A stretch of DNA of 64,000 nucleotides, from the NCBI RefSeq assembly GCF_023278565.1, contig NC_064676.1:6510001-6574000 (forward strand), read 5' to 3'. The notes beneath the pieces are model-generated. The model was not told where the DNA came from. It did not search any database and was given only the letters and a program-made list of their open reading frames with translations. The position numbers and the translations under genes were made by a program. Position 1 is the first letter of the stretch. Each line of letters begins with the position of its first letter. This DNA is from Colletotrichum lupini. Its lineage: Eukaryota; Ascomycota; Sordariomycetes; Glomerellales; Glomerellaceae. Below are positions 37,564 to 50,382 of this stretch, piece by piece.

Positions 37564-38303
37564 ATGTCAATTCGAAGGTCGCTCGATCCAAGATGAAGCA
37601 TGGGGTGAAGCATGCTCGTGATAGGAAAAGTCCAATTCCGTGTAACAGCGTCAATTATGTTTGGTTTGTCACAAGCCAAGGCTTACTAAAGAGAATCTTT
37701 TGGCGAGGCCGAATCATTCCTCTGTATCAACATGATCTTTCATCAATGCTTCAAAGACTGTCGCTGCGTTTCGCCGAGGGCTTAAGCGGCCATTGAAATT
37801 ATTGGTTGATTGTCAATCGATGTTCTGGACTCAAGGGTTTCAGGATACTCAAGTCGACTTGGCATAGCTATGCAGATCTGGAGTTTCTTGCAACTATGGG
37901 CTGCTTCAAGCGAGGAAAACAGGTTTGACAGACCTGTCGTCCAATCTGACGAGATGATTGAATTTGTTCATTCACTCAAAGCTGTAGGGGCCTGGATAAC
38001 TTGTATGATGTATAGATGCTGGTTCTCCTATGTATTACATAAAAGCAGCAAGGCCGGGGTTGTGGAGACTTTCCTGTCTTTGATCTGAGGGTGATTAGCA
38101 ATGAGGGTAGGCACTGAAAGGATGTTCTCATTCAATACAGTGGCAAGAAAATACTGCAAGTCTTAGCTACCGATGAGGCGACTTCCAAAGGCGACTTATG
38201 CCCTGCCCTGCCTTGAATGCAGTACGGCTCACAATTGCTTCTTAAGGTTGAACTCTCAAAATGGTGGAAAATGTAGTGTAAGGTAGTAAGGTTCATATAG
38301 TTA
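37564..38303. other. Intergenic region downstream of the secreted protein gene
   Basis: GC-balanced, about 740 bp up to the Copia 5' LTR. Short frames exist in both directions without features. No RIP-type decay is obvious despite the flanking repeats. Confidence 0.4.
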
Positions 38304-38308
38304 AGTTA

Positions 38309-38513
38309 TGTTAGATTGGAAGTCTAATTCGACCGCGGCATATAGCCGACTGCGCAGGGGCTAATTAGGGGCCCTATTTACGATTATCGTAGCTAGCCTA
38401 ACTTACGGTTAGAACCTCCTTTTTATACTTACTACGTAAATATTTATATAATTTAATTAATTTTTTTATTAACTACGGTTGGAATTAACTACCTTATAAT
38501 AGGGATACTAATA
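38309..38513 (+). repeat. 5' LTR of Copia copy B
   Basis: 205 bp, TGTTAG...ACTAATA. It is the least mutated 5' end of the family and shares nearly all positions with 4263-4467 and 45528-45732 except C/T and G/A differences. Confidence 0.85.
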
Positions 38514-41500
38514 CTAATTAATAGTTAAATTCTATTATTATAAATCGGTAAGGTATCTTATTATATAGAAAAGACGACTTTTTAATATTATATAGAATAA
38601 GAGATTCGTATTAATTAATTTTATAAAAATAGATAAAAAAGGAGGCGATTCTCGAATGCCGTACGGAATTAAGTAATCATAGCTTTTTATTACTTACGAG
38701 AGGTCGACGTTTATTACGTTAAACTACGTTAATTAATAAAACTACTTAAGCGATTAGCCTTTTATTATTACCCTAAGTAGCTTTTTTATTAAACGACTTT
38801 TCTATAGCCGGCCCGTAATTAGAAATTAACTAGTTAAATTAGTAAAAAGAAATACTTACGTAATAACTACTCGCTTAATTAATTAGTATCACGAACGAGT
38901 TTAATAATATAATATAAAAAAGCACTGCGTAATTAAAAAAGGGGATTTCTAAACGTAAATATTTTTACTTAGTAATAAAAGTAACTTTATAGGAGTTATT
39001 AAACTAAGAGATTTATAATATATAGAAAAGTTTATTATTATAAGAATCTTATAAATACGACTTTAAGCCCGCGATTTAAATAACCTCTTTATAACTCCCT
39101 TAACTACCCCCTAGGTATTATATAAGAATATAATATAAGGGACGGTTTAATAAAGGAGGAGGGGATTTAGAAGTCTTAATAATATTAAGTTAAGAATATT
39201 ACGGATTTTAAAAATTAACTTAAAAAGAAAGTAGCTACCCTAAAATAGTTTTATAACCTCTTATTAAAGTTATTATTAGCCTAAAAAAAGGCTAAAAAAA
39301 CGAGGATCTAAAAGGAAAAGAAAAAAATCCTTTAAAAGGCTACTAAAAGGCTTCTTTTTATATTAGCTCCCGGTACGAAATTATTAATTTTAAAAAATTA
39401 ACTAAATAATAAAAAGGATCGCTAGTAAGTAATAATTACTTAACTATAATTAAGCTACGAAAAAAACTACTTAAAAAATATAAAATAGGGTACTAAGAGG
39501 CTATAAAAAATAAGATTTTTAAAGTATTTAACCCTATTACGTATGAGTAATAAGTAAGTATTTTTAGTAAGTTTTTAAAATTTATAATTTTATAAAAAGG
39601 AGGGCTTAACTTCGTTAACTATACTTAACGGCCTATATAGTTCTTAATAACTTATATAGCTCTTTTACGAGCCGCCCGGCGTTTATTTTTAACTATTTTT
39701 ATAAAATACTACCTTAAAAAAAGTAGGTCGAAAAAAGAAGCTATTTAGAAATTATAAAGAGTACGAGGCTTAAAAAGCTAAAAGTATACGGAATAACAAA
39801 AATCGGTAACTAATAAAGATCCTAAGACTAATTACTATATCTTTTTATAATAATATAAACGTTTACCGCTATTATTATAAAAAAGAACTACTAAAACTTA
39901 CCCTTTTATATTAAATAAAAAGGAGGATCTTAGTAAGTACGATAGCTAGCGTTTTAGAAAAGTAATAATAATTATTAAAAATAGTAAAAACGAGAGTAGT
40001 AGCGAGATAATAAAAAGAAGCGAGAATTTCCTAGACCTTAATAAATTCGTTAAATAATAAAAGTACGGATTTATTATAATTAGCGCGCGGATTAAATATA
40101 TCCTTATTAAAATTAAATACGCTAATAATTACTAATACGAGTATTAACTAAAGTACGACCCTTAGTAAGTTAAAATAAAAAAAAAGAGGACGAAACCCGA
40201 TCCTAAATAGAATCCTAATCCCTTATAAATAGGTAAATATTAACCTAGATTATTAAGGGACGTAGATATATAGAATTATAAATTAGCTTAATAATAAGTA
40301 AATTAACGTAGTATTAATCTATTTAACTAAGGTTTATAAAAAAAAGGGGCTATAGGGGTAACCCCTATTTTATAAAATTATAAACGACCTTAGTTATTAA
40401 CTAAACGAATAATTTACGAGCGTAAGCTCAAAAATTATAAAAGTAATTAATAAATTCTTTTACGGGCGAGGGGTATTATTAACGTAATTATAATTATAAG
40501 AGCTATATAAAATACTAATAGTAATAATTATAAAAGAGGAATTCGTACTATAAAACTAAGTATAGGTTAATAGAGCGTATAATCACTTTAATAAATTTAA
40601 AAAAAGAGTAAACGACTTAGATTTCCTCCCTATAATTACTAACGGAAATCTATTATTATAAAAAGATATACCGGGGTAAAATATAGTATTAGAAGTACGA
40701 TAATTAATAATTCCGCTTATTTTAATTTATAACTCGTTACTATTATTAATATAAAATTCGGTACTAATTAGTTAATAAAAAAAGAGGTAAACGACCTAAA
40801 GTTATTAATAATACGTAGCAACGTAGGGATCGTATATAAATACCAAAAATTTAGTAATAAATACGAAGTAATTTATAAACTTTAAAAAGATCTTCTTAAA
40901 AAAGAAATTATATTTTAAAGAGAAGTATAAGGTCTTATAAAAAACCCTAACGATATTTTACGATTATTATAAAAAAAGTCGGAATTAGGGAATACTAGTA
41001 CTATTTAGTAATTAATATCGTACTCGTAAGTAAAGCCTCTAATTATTATTATAAAGCGGTACGTAATCTCGATTAAAACGACTTTCTTAATATAATTAAC
41101 GTAATTTAAAGCTGTTTTAAAACTTATAATAAAAACCTAAAGCTCTTATTTAAGCTACGAGCGATTTTTTATATATTTATAACTAGGATAATAAAAAGTA
41201 AATTGCGAGTAAAGACTTTTAAAGAGCTTATTAATCGAATTAATAAACTAATAAAAACTTAGCTAAATAAGGGGATAAACGAGCGGAAAGTTAGATATTT
41301 TTATACCGTAGTTTAGCGTATACTAAAGGTAAAAATAACCCTATACTAAGTACTTAAAGACTACGAGACGCTCTACTCGAGGCTAAGATTTAGTTTTAAT
41401 ATTAAAGCGAGAATATTATATTAAACTTACTTCTAAATATACGACGGCCCTTATTAGTAATATTAAGTTAATTAAACGTATAATAAGAAAAAGAAAGAGG

Positions 41501-44500
41501 CTAGATATAATAATTATTAATAAGGAGGCTTGGATTCGTTAAATAAGTAGAGATTTAACTTATAAATAGGGTAATAAAAGAGGTAATATTATATTTATAA
41601 AAAGGATAAATATTAGTTAAGTAACTACTCTAAAGAAGAGCGTACTAAATTATATAAATAATATAAAAAGTCGAGGGTAGTAAATAATAAAACTAGCCCT
41701 TATCGGTTTAACTAATTCCTTATTATATATAAGGGTAGATCTGGGGGTATAGAACCTAGCGATAGTAATTAAAATAACGGCTTAAAATATATACCCCCTA
41801 TAAGAGATTTAGAAAATAAAAAAGATCTTACCTCCTATACTAACGAATTAAATTATAACGAAATTAATAATATTAATTACTTTTTTTTTATCCCGTTAGC
41901 TTCTAAAGGATATACGAGGCTAAACGAATAGAGGGTAGTAAAAGCTCTTAATAAGTAGGCTTTTATTTATAAATAGTAAAGGAAGGTCCCTTAAATAATA
42001 AATATAGAGGCGGCTAAAAGGGCGAATTTAATAAGGCCGAAGCCTATTTTTTTAATAATTAAGGAGAAGACGCTATTTCTTTTAATATTTAAAAAAAAAG
42101 AATATAATACTAAGTAAATCTAAGGGTAGCCAAAGGGGTCCTTTTTATATTACTTAGATCCCTTAAATACTAAGCTCGTATAAGTATTTTATACGAGCGA
42201 AAAGTACGGCTTAGATAATTTTTATAAAATTATCCTAAATACTAGGGTATTATAATAGTTAACTAAAAGAAAAAGGTAATTCTAAGTACTATAAAAGATC
42301 GTACTAATAACGCTTAATATATTAATAATAAGTATTATAAGGATTAGTTTTAGCTTAGGTAAGGAAATCGTTGCTCTAAGTATAGTAAAAGTAGAGACGT
42401 ATTTCGGAACGATAACTTTTTATATTTTACCTATTAATACCCTATTTCTTTTATATTTAAAAGATATAGATTAACTAGGTATTATATTTAATAATATAAA
42501 GAATAGAATCTTTAGTAATAAGTACTTCGAGATAGTTAAATAATAATAGGGGTATACGTTTATAAAGCTTACTAATAATACGAAGTTAATTAATTACCTA
42601 ACAAAAAGTAAGCTTAGAAGATTATACTAAAGATTTAGGTACTTATTAGTTATAAGGCTATATAACCTCTTAAAGTAATTAGGTAATAATAATATTGAAA
42701 TAGGGGCGCTAGAGTAATTAATAAAAGTATATTACTAATACTAAATAAATGCGCAGAGCCTACGTAAATTTAAGTTTAAATTGCGTAATAAGCTTAACTT
42801 TAATTAAGAAATCGTCGTTAATATTTTCTATTTAAATAGTTAGTTAGTATTATATATAATCGACGTAGCTATATCTTTTTAAGTAGGGCAATTCCTCTGG
42901 GATTTATAAGTAAAAATAGTATAGGTAGCTTTATAAAAAAGCTAGATCGATATATACTATGGACCGCTAGATAGTATTAAAACCGACGCTAGTACTAGCT
43001 TTAAGTTAGTAAAATTTAGGGATAATATAATAACTTACGGTATATAACTAAAAGTCGTACCTATTAAAGCGCACTATAGTATTAAAAAAGTAAAAAGGGT
43101 ATATTAGTAATTAAAAAGGGCGTTTAGAATTATTAAAGAGGAAAATCTAGATTTTACTAACGATAAATACCTCTAGATAGTACTTAAATACTATAATGAT
43201 ATTATAGGGCCTAACGGACTTATATTAATATTATTAATATTTAGAGTATATTTAAAAACGACCTTAGCCTCGTTACCGTCGCTAAATATAAGCTAACGAG
43301 CCTAAGTAATTAAAAAAGTAATACGGGTACTACGTAAAGTAAGCGTAAGAAAGTAAGTTAACGAGGTAATTATTATGCATAATAGGCCTAATATAGGGGG
43401 TAATTTAAATATACTACTAAATTCGGATATACGAGTATAGTATAAAATTACTTAATAGTAGGCTAGGTTATATAAGTTAATTTTTATTAACGAGCGCTCT
43501 TATATAGTTATAAGAGATCGTAACTAGCTGCTCGAAGTATTAATTATAATAGTTAGACCGTACTATATAGATCCTAATAAAGTAATTTCTAACTTATAAA
43601 AAAAAGAAGAGCTAGGGGAAACTATATAACCCGCAATAAAGGTATAGGAAATTATTTTTAATAAAATCGTCGTAATAATATTAATAAACGACGAGGAAGA
43701 GGAAATTACTAAAAGGGTATTAATATTATTCATAAGACGTTGCGGAAGACTATAATAGTAAGCCCTAACGTAGTAATTTATTATTAGCGACGAAGTAATT
43801 AATACTTTTTTTATAATAAAAGAGAAAGCCGATTTCGAGCTAGTAGTTAAACTACGTAAAAAAGGTATAATTATAATTATTAAAAAGCCGTATAAGGGAT
43901 TAAATGTTATTAAAATAAATACTCTTTGCGATCGAGGGGTTTATTAATTTATCTTATATAACTTAGAAAAATATATAAACCTCTGTATATTTAAATTACG
44001 AATAGTTCGTAAGATTAAAAAGAAAAGAATACCCTAGCTATATAAGAAGTTTAAATATATAATTTAGGGGTACGGTAATATTAAAAAGGCGACGCTATTT
44101 ATATAATTACTTATTATATAGCGCTATAACTAATAATTAATAATAGTATTAATAGTATTATTATAAAAGAAGGGATATAAGATTTAGAGCCGTAATATTA
44201 CCTAGGCCTATACTTAATTAGCTATAGGGCTTATAAAGAAAATCTTAGCCTATTTACCGAAAGAAATAGCTAGTAAGTACTTAGAAAGTACGATTATTAA
44301 AGTGCTTAAGCTACTATATAGGCTCGTAAAATCGGGTACTTATTAATAAGCTACTTATTACGATTTTTATATTAATTAATTATTAATAGTTATATTTACG
44401 TACGACCCGTGCTTATTAATCTTAGAGTATAAAAATAATTAATTTAGGATCGTCGGAATATAAACCGATAATATATTAAGCCTATTTAATATTAATTTTA

Positions 44501-45527
44501 TAAAAAGAAAGAATAAAGAGCTTTAAAAAGCGGGCTTTATAACGAAGCTAAAAGAGGTCCTTATAACGAATACCCCCTTAATATTTAATACTAAAATTCT
44601 TATTATAAAAGAGGAAACTATCGTTTTTTAATAAAAGGGGTAGGGCAAGAAAATTAACTTTATTAATTTAAATATAACTAATATTAAAAAGTAATATAAA
44701 GCTAAGCTCGCGCGAGGGGTATATATTATAAGTATTTATTAGCCCGAGGTAATTTTTAATTACGCTAAGGTAGTATAAGCTATAGATTTAACTAAACGAG
44801 ACGTTAAGGTACTTAATAAGCAGCTTAAATAGTAATAAACGAATTTCGATCGAGGTCTTATTTATTACCCGATCGATTTTATAATTAGTAAGCTCTATAT
44901 CTTTATTAATAAGTTATTTACGAATAATAACGACCTTATTTTATAATTAAAGTATATTATTATCTTAGTTAATGAGAGTATAAGTAAGAGCGAATTTATT
45001 ATATATAATAATATAATCTATTACTTATTAATTAAAAATAAGTAGGTAACGAGAAGTATATTAGTATTAGAGGTTTATAGTATAGTTAACGGCATTAACC
45101 TCTTTTATACGATTTTAATAATACTAAGGAAGATTACCGATCGAATTAGCTTTTTATTTATTCTAACGGTTATTTATACCGATTCTTATTTACTATATAA
45201 ATACCTCGTTAAATTAGGAATAATAAAAGAAAAGAGGCTTATAATTAATATTATAGCCCTTAGGTAGTTATACGAAAGGCGCGAGATACTTAAGATCCGT
45301 TAGATTAATAATAAAAATAACTTCGTAGACGCTTTTATAAAAGTAATATTAAATAAGGGATTAAAGTAATTTATAAGTAATAAAAAAGTTATTATATAAA
45401 TAGAGGGATAAGTTATATAAAAAGAGTAGAGAAAAGGGGGAAAAGGAAACGACTTAGTAAACGGGCCCGAGGTCGAATTATATTTCTAACCGTAGTAGTT
45501 AAATTAATAAAAAAAAGAGAAAGTTAG

Positions 45528-45732
45528 TATCGGATTAGAAGTTTAATTCGACTGCGGTATATAGCTAACTACGTAGGGGCTAATTAGGGGCCCTATTTAC
45601 GATTATTATAGCTAGCCTAATTTATAATTAAAACCTCCTTTTTATACTTATTACGTAGATATTTATATAGTTTAATTAATCTCTTTATTAACTACGGTTC
45701 GAACTAACTACCCTATAATAGGGATATTAATA
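45528..45732 (+). repeat. 3' LTR of Copia copy B
   Basis: 205 bp. The terminal CA has become TA, and the Fot1-like element is inserted exactly at that dinucleotide. Confidence 0.85.
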
Positions 45733-47620
45733 AGTCAGAACACCCCCATTCGGCCACCCCCCCCATTCGGCTACCCTATTAAAAGTAGGTCTAGGTATAT
45801 TATTACTAACTATAATTAATTAATTAACTACCTTCTACTACTACTATAATATAATTACTACCCTTATTAAGTAATTCGACCTCTATAGTTTAATTAAGAC
45901 TAATTAAATACTTATTAACGTCTTCCTAAGCCCTCTTTATATCCTTAATATTAACGAACTTAGTATTTAAGTCTATTTAAATACTCTTCTTTTTTTTAAG
46001 AGCTATGTACTTAACTCTAACTTTTAAAACTCGAACTTATTATTAAAATAAGGCTAATAAAAAGGACTTCTTATTAAAAGCTTTTTTAACTTTATAAAAA
46101 AGTAAACGTTGAGTATTATAATTAGGCCTAAGCTTTATAAATAGCTTTAATTATTTATAAAAATTACTAGCTTTTTTAAAAATTAACTAATTAATAGTAA
46201 ATACTATAAAAGTCTAATTAACGACTTTAATAGTAATAGTAATTATTTACTTAGTATTAGTAATATCGTTTAATAATATAGCTAAGCTAAATAATACTAT
46301 AAAATTATTAAAAAATATAGTAATATTAAGTAGCTATAAGTTAGTTATTCTCTAACTATTTTATATATTATTTCTTATTAAACTAAATAAATAAGTAATA
46401 ATATAATAAGCTAAAAAATACCGCTTTTTCATAATAATAAAATTATTTACTATATCCTTCTTATTAAGCTCCTTTTTATAATAAGTTTTAATAAGACTAA
46501 AAATAGCTATATTTAATAGCTAAAGGATATAAAAAGTATATAGTAATAAGAATAATAAGTAGACGTTATTAATATAATACTCTTATATAAATTCTATCGT
46601 TATATAACTCCTATACCTATTTAAAATTAATAATTAAGGCTTAAGTTATAAGTTAAGTCTCTTAATTAAAAAAAGCTTAGTTTATAATAAAAAAACTACC
46701 CTTAACTATATAAAAGTAGTTTAGTTTATAGTTTACTTATTATTTATTATTATAAACTCCTAACTATCGGAATCTTTAAAATTAAAAAAGAACTACTATT
46801 ATTAAACTAACTTTCCCTTACAAATTAGTAATAGTTTAATAACTTTATTATTAATAAAGATATACTTAATAATAAAAATTTAAAACCGCAATTTAAGCTC
46901 TTTTTTTTATATTACGTTAGTCTTAGCTATACTTAAAACTAGCTTATTAAATCCCTTACCTTTAAAAATATTAGTCTTATTTATATTATATTTATTAACC
47001 TATTTAATATTTTTAATTTTTAAAATATTAAATAATCGGAACTAGGGCCTAATTATTTTAATAAATATTTTATTAATATATTTTAAATTTATAAAACGAC
47101 TTTTCTAAACCTTAATAAATAAGTTCTATTTTAAAAAAGTATCTATTTATCTTTTTTTAAAAAGATAATTATCCCCTTAGGTTTATAAAACTTACTTAGT
47201 AAATTCTTTAACTTATTTATAAATTAATATAACTCTTAGAATATACTAAATACGAACCTATTTAACTAGCTTATTTTTTTATTAAAGGGGAAGCCTTTAT
47301 TAGTTAATAAAAGCGATTATATTAGCTTATTAACCTCGTTAATAATTCAGAAGTATATTTTTTAAAATATTAAACTTAATCGAGGCTTTTTTAATTAAAG
47401 TACTATTTTTAATTACCTCGAGCGCTTAAATAACTTTATTTTCGGTGTATAATATTATAATATAATAAAGAATATATATATTAAAAAGAAATTCGTTTAA
47501 ATAATAATTATAATTATTATAGTAGTTTATAAATTAAGGGTAGGATTTTAATTGGGGGGGCTAGGAGGGATTTTTGGGGTAGCCGAATGGGGGGGGTGGC
47601 CGAATGGGGGTGTTCCGACT
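45733..47620 (-). mobile_element. Fot1/pogo-like DNA transposon, second copy
   Basis: This 1888-bp element has TIRs AGTCRGAACACCCCCATTCGGCC and TA duplications at 45731-45732 and 47621-47622. Its interior aligns with 1664-3600, including the transposase block on the minus strand (46440-46650), but is more heavily RIP-mutated. The subterminal G-rich unit reads TGGCCGAATGGGGG instead of the TGGCCAAAAGGGGG of the first copy, so the two belong to related subfamilies. It is non-functional. Confidence 0.85.
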
Positions 47621-47622
47621 TA

Positions 47623-48717
47623 TTGCACACATTCCTTAAAAGCACCGATCCACTTCGTAGTCAACTACTCCATACAACCTTCTACATTAAAGGTTTCTAG
47701 CGGAACCGTGAATTGAATTGCAGTGACTCAATGGTCTTAAAGCCCAATCCACTTTTGAAGTATATCTCAGTCGTTCATGAGTTGGCAACATGGGCGCGGC
47801 ACGTGCGCCTCTGACAAAGATAGAGTCAAACCCGTCTTCAACATGTTGGACACAGGTCCACGAGATACTCTGCTTCTGATAAGACCATGGAGATGATGAG
47901 TTGGCCAATTACATGGCGCACAAGCAAGAGACAAAGCCCTTCGCATTAAAGGAAACGGGCATAGACACATCGTCGTACGCCCACGCACTTGAGAGCTTAC
48001 CCCCACAACTTTAGATGCCATTTATGTTTCCTCGAACTATTGCAGAGGATGTATCACAAAGAGAACCAGAAAATGTGCTGCCAAGGATGGGGGTCTTGTG
48101 TGTGGAATAGAGTCGATGATCTACGGCAGATCAAGCGTGTTAGTGTGTTGTCGGGACGAGCTTCCGACGAGATAAGCCCTTCCGACTTTTTGGATCCGAC
48201 ATGTCGGGACGTACGCACCGACACCTGCTACATCCGGGGTCGCCCCTCATTGTCTAAGCACCCGACTTTGGTCACTTGGTCATTCTTATCTCATGGATCT
48301 AAACTCAAAGCATTCCGATAACGGGCTTTTGTTAGATTTCGATCTCATCGAGGCCCAATGATGTCTTGATTTTGCGTCGGTGGCGGGCTTGTCTTATCCA
48401 CCTGCCAAGTGAGGGTCCAGTGCAAAGGCGGCTCCGCCGTGCTCCGTGATGGAGAAGAGCCGCAAATACCACACGCAAACCATTAGTCTTCTCCGGGGCG
48501 TGCGCAAAGACACACCATCGGAACGCCGATGGCGGGGGGTGGCTAGCTCGGAGACATACCTCCCACGATGCCATGGCTCGGTCGCGATTCAGAGTTTATG
48601 CCGGCCGTAGCCGTTCGTGATCGATAAATAGAAGTACCCAGGCACCCTCCCACCATCTCTACGTGTGTCAAGTCTCGTCTTAGCCAAATATCGAAGTCTA
48701 CCTATCTAACTATCACG
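47623..48717. other. Intergenic region, proline dehydrogenase promoter
   Basis: 1.1 kb from the Fot1-like element to the PRODH start. Open frames here lack domains. CGG/CCG dyads occur at 48151-48207. The last 50 bp are pyrimidine-rich leader. Confidence 0.4.
48151..48207. promoter_or_regulatory. Candidate zinc-cluster factor sites upstream of proline dehydrogenase
   Basis: Two CGG/CCG dyads: TCGGGACGAGCTTCCGA (48151-48167, CGG-N9-CCG) and the perfect 12-bp palindrome CCGACATGTCGG (48196-48207). Proline-utilisation genes are induced by Zn2Cys6 factors (yeast Put3, Aspergillus PrnA) that bind CGG-type dyads. The spacing does not match the known Put3 N10 rule, so this is a suggestion only. Confidence 0.3.
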
Positions 48718-50167
48718 ATGAACGCAAGACTCGTTGCGTGCAGGCAGGCGCCGATGCCTTTCTGCAGATCCCTTCGACTGAAGGGAGCGGCGAGATATGT
48801 CAGCACCACGTCGGCCAAGACACAGACCTTATCTCCAACAGCACCGCGGACTTTCACGCCGACCCCGAAGAAATCACCCTTATCTAGACTTTCAACAAAG
48901 GCCCTGGTCCGGTCACTATTCCTCACACAATTCATGTCAACGCCACTTCTCATGAAGCCAGCACTACCTCTACTGCACTTTATCGCTAACACAAAACTCG
49001 CACTTTTCAACCCCGATAAGAACCCATTGCTGAACCGACTATTGAGATGGACTATCTACGACCATTTCTGTGCTGGAGAGAACATTCCTCAGGTTTCAAA
49101 GACTGTTTCTGAAGTGAAGCGGATGGGATACCAGGGTGTCATTCTCAACTACGCAAAGGAAATCGTTCTGGATAAGAAAGCGGCCGCGGCGGAAGCGAAA
49201 GCTGGAGAGTACGCACCAGAGGTTTACCAGATGGTCGACCAATGGAAGAAGGGAAACCTCGAAACTCTCCATATGATGGCGCCGGGCGATTTCCTGGCTG
49301 TCAAGTAAGTTGCCCTGGAATACCTCCACGTCTTTCTCCACTAACAACATTAGGATTACTGGCGCTGGTCCCATCTCTGTAGATGCATTGAAGGCGAAAG
49401 CACCCATCCCGGAAGTTTTGAGCAAGGCTTTGGACGAACTCTGCGAGGAAACCAACAAGCAAGGATCTCGTCTTTGGATCGATGCCGAGCAACAAGCCCT
49501 TCAACCCCAATTGGACGAGTGGACTATCGACCTCATGAGGAAGCACAATCGCCAGAGCAAGCCTTTGATCTACAACACTATTCAGGGCTATCTCAAGGGC
49601 TCCAAGGCTAATTCCGAGCGTCACATTTCCCTGGCCGCGAAGGAGGGCTGGAGCTTGGGAGTCAAGTTGGTCCGCGGCGCATACATCGAGAACGAAGTCC
49701 GATCCCTGATCCACGACACCAAGGAAGATACCGATAAGAACTTTGACGACATCGCCGACATGTTCATCAGCCAGAGACTCCCTCAAGACGCCAAGGAGTG
49801 CCAGTTCCCTGCTAGCGCGCTCTTTCTCGCTACCCACAACGCCGCCAGCTCTGCGACAGCGATCTCTACCCACCGCCGCAGAATCCTAGACGGCCAAGCA
49901 ACGACTGAGCTTGAGTGCGGTCAGCTGTTTGGTATGGCGGATGAATTGAGCTGTGAGTTGCTGGACAACTACGATACCTGTGTGGCAGACTCTGGGTTGA
50001 AGAGAGATGCTATCCCCAAGCCGTTCAAGTATCTCCCGTGGGGTTCGGTTTCAGAGTGCATGGGATACCTGCACAGAAGGGCGGTCGAGAATAAGGGAGC
50101 TGTCGCGGAGAGCGCTCACATGCTTGGCTCATTGAAGAGCGAGCTGAGACGCCGGGTCTTTGGTTGA
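48718..50167 (+). CDS. PUT1: Proline dehydrogenase (proline oxidase), mitochondrial
   Basis: Two exons, 48718-49304 and 49354-50167, joined across a 49-bp intron (GTAAGT, CTAAC, TAG) to give 466 aa. The N-terminus is rich in Arg/Ser/Ala and lacks acidic residues, as in a mitochondrial presequence. The FAD-binding TIM-barrel signatures of PRODH follow: MAPGDFLAVKITGAG across the intron, LWIDAEQQALQP, KLVRGAYIENEV, LATHNAAS and, at the end, SVSECMGYLHRRAVENKGA, which carries the proline-carboxylate-binding RRxxEN. The enzyme oxidises L-proline to pyrroline-5-carboxylate and passes electrons to the respiratory chain, the first step of proline catabolism (yeast PUT1, Aspergillus prnD). The partner P5C dehydrogenase is not in the window, so no prn-type cluster is seen here. 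Confidence 0.95.
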
Positions 50168-50382
50168 ACCGACATGACCTTGTACTTTTTGTTTTCAGCG
50201 ATTCATCATGACTTGATTTAGAGATATCCCAACAATAGACGCTCAAAAAAACGGAGAAACTACAAGAAGTTCACATGCTCAATTCCATACCTTCGGCCGT
50301 TCGATGTCTTCATATTTCCAAACCACGCACCCTTGCCTCCATTTCACCAGTCTTCCATTTCTCTACTATTACACGTGCAAAC

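Larger units (their letters stand above)
38309..45732 (+). mobile_element. Full-length Copia-type LTR retrotransposon, RIP-degraded (copy B)
   Basis: The element is 7424 bp with 205-bp LTRs (38309-38513 and 45528-45732). The 5' LTR starts TGTTAGATT. An A/G-rich tract (AAAAAAAGAGAAAGTTAG) precedes the 3' LTR as polypurine tract. Pol remnants on the plus strand run in Copia order: integrase end with YNDIIGPNGL near 43190-43220, reverse transcriptase, then RNase H with IYTDSYLLYKYLVKL-like sequence near 45170-45220. Upstream 39-42 kb should be gag/protease, which I could not resolve. The 5-bp flanks do not match (AGTTA before; TTGCA after the Fot1-like insertion), so the target duplication is lost or the element is recombinant. 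All frames are destroyed by RIP. Confidence 0.85.

Noticed and set aside
47989..48574. 110-codon plus and 80-codon minus frames upstream of proline dehydrogenase
   Set aside because: No domain or signal peptide; the region behaves as promoter sequence.
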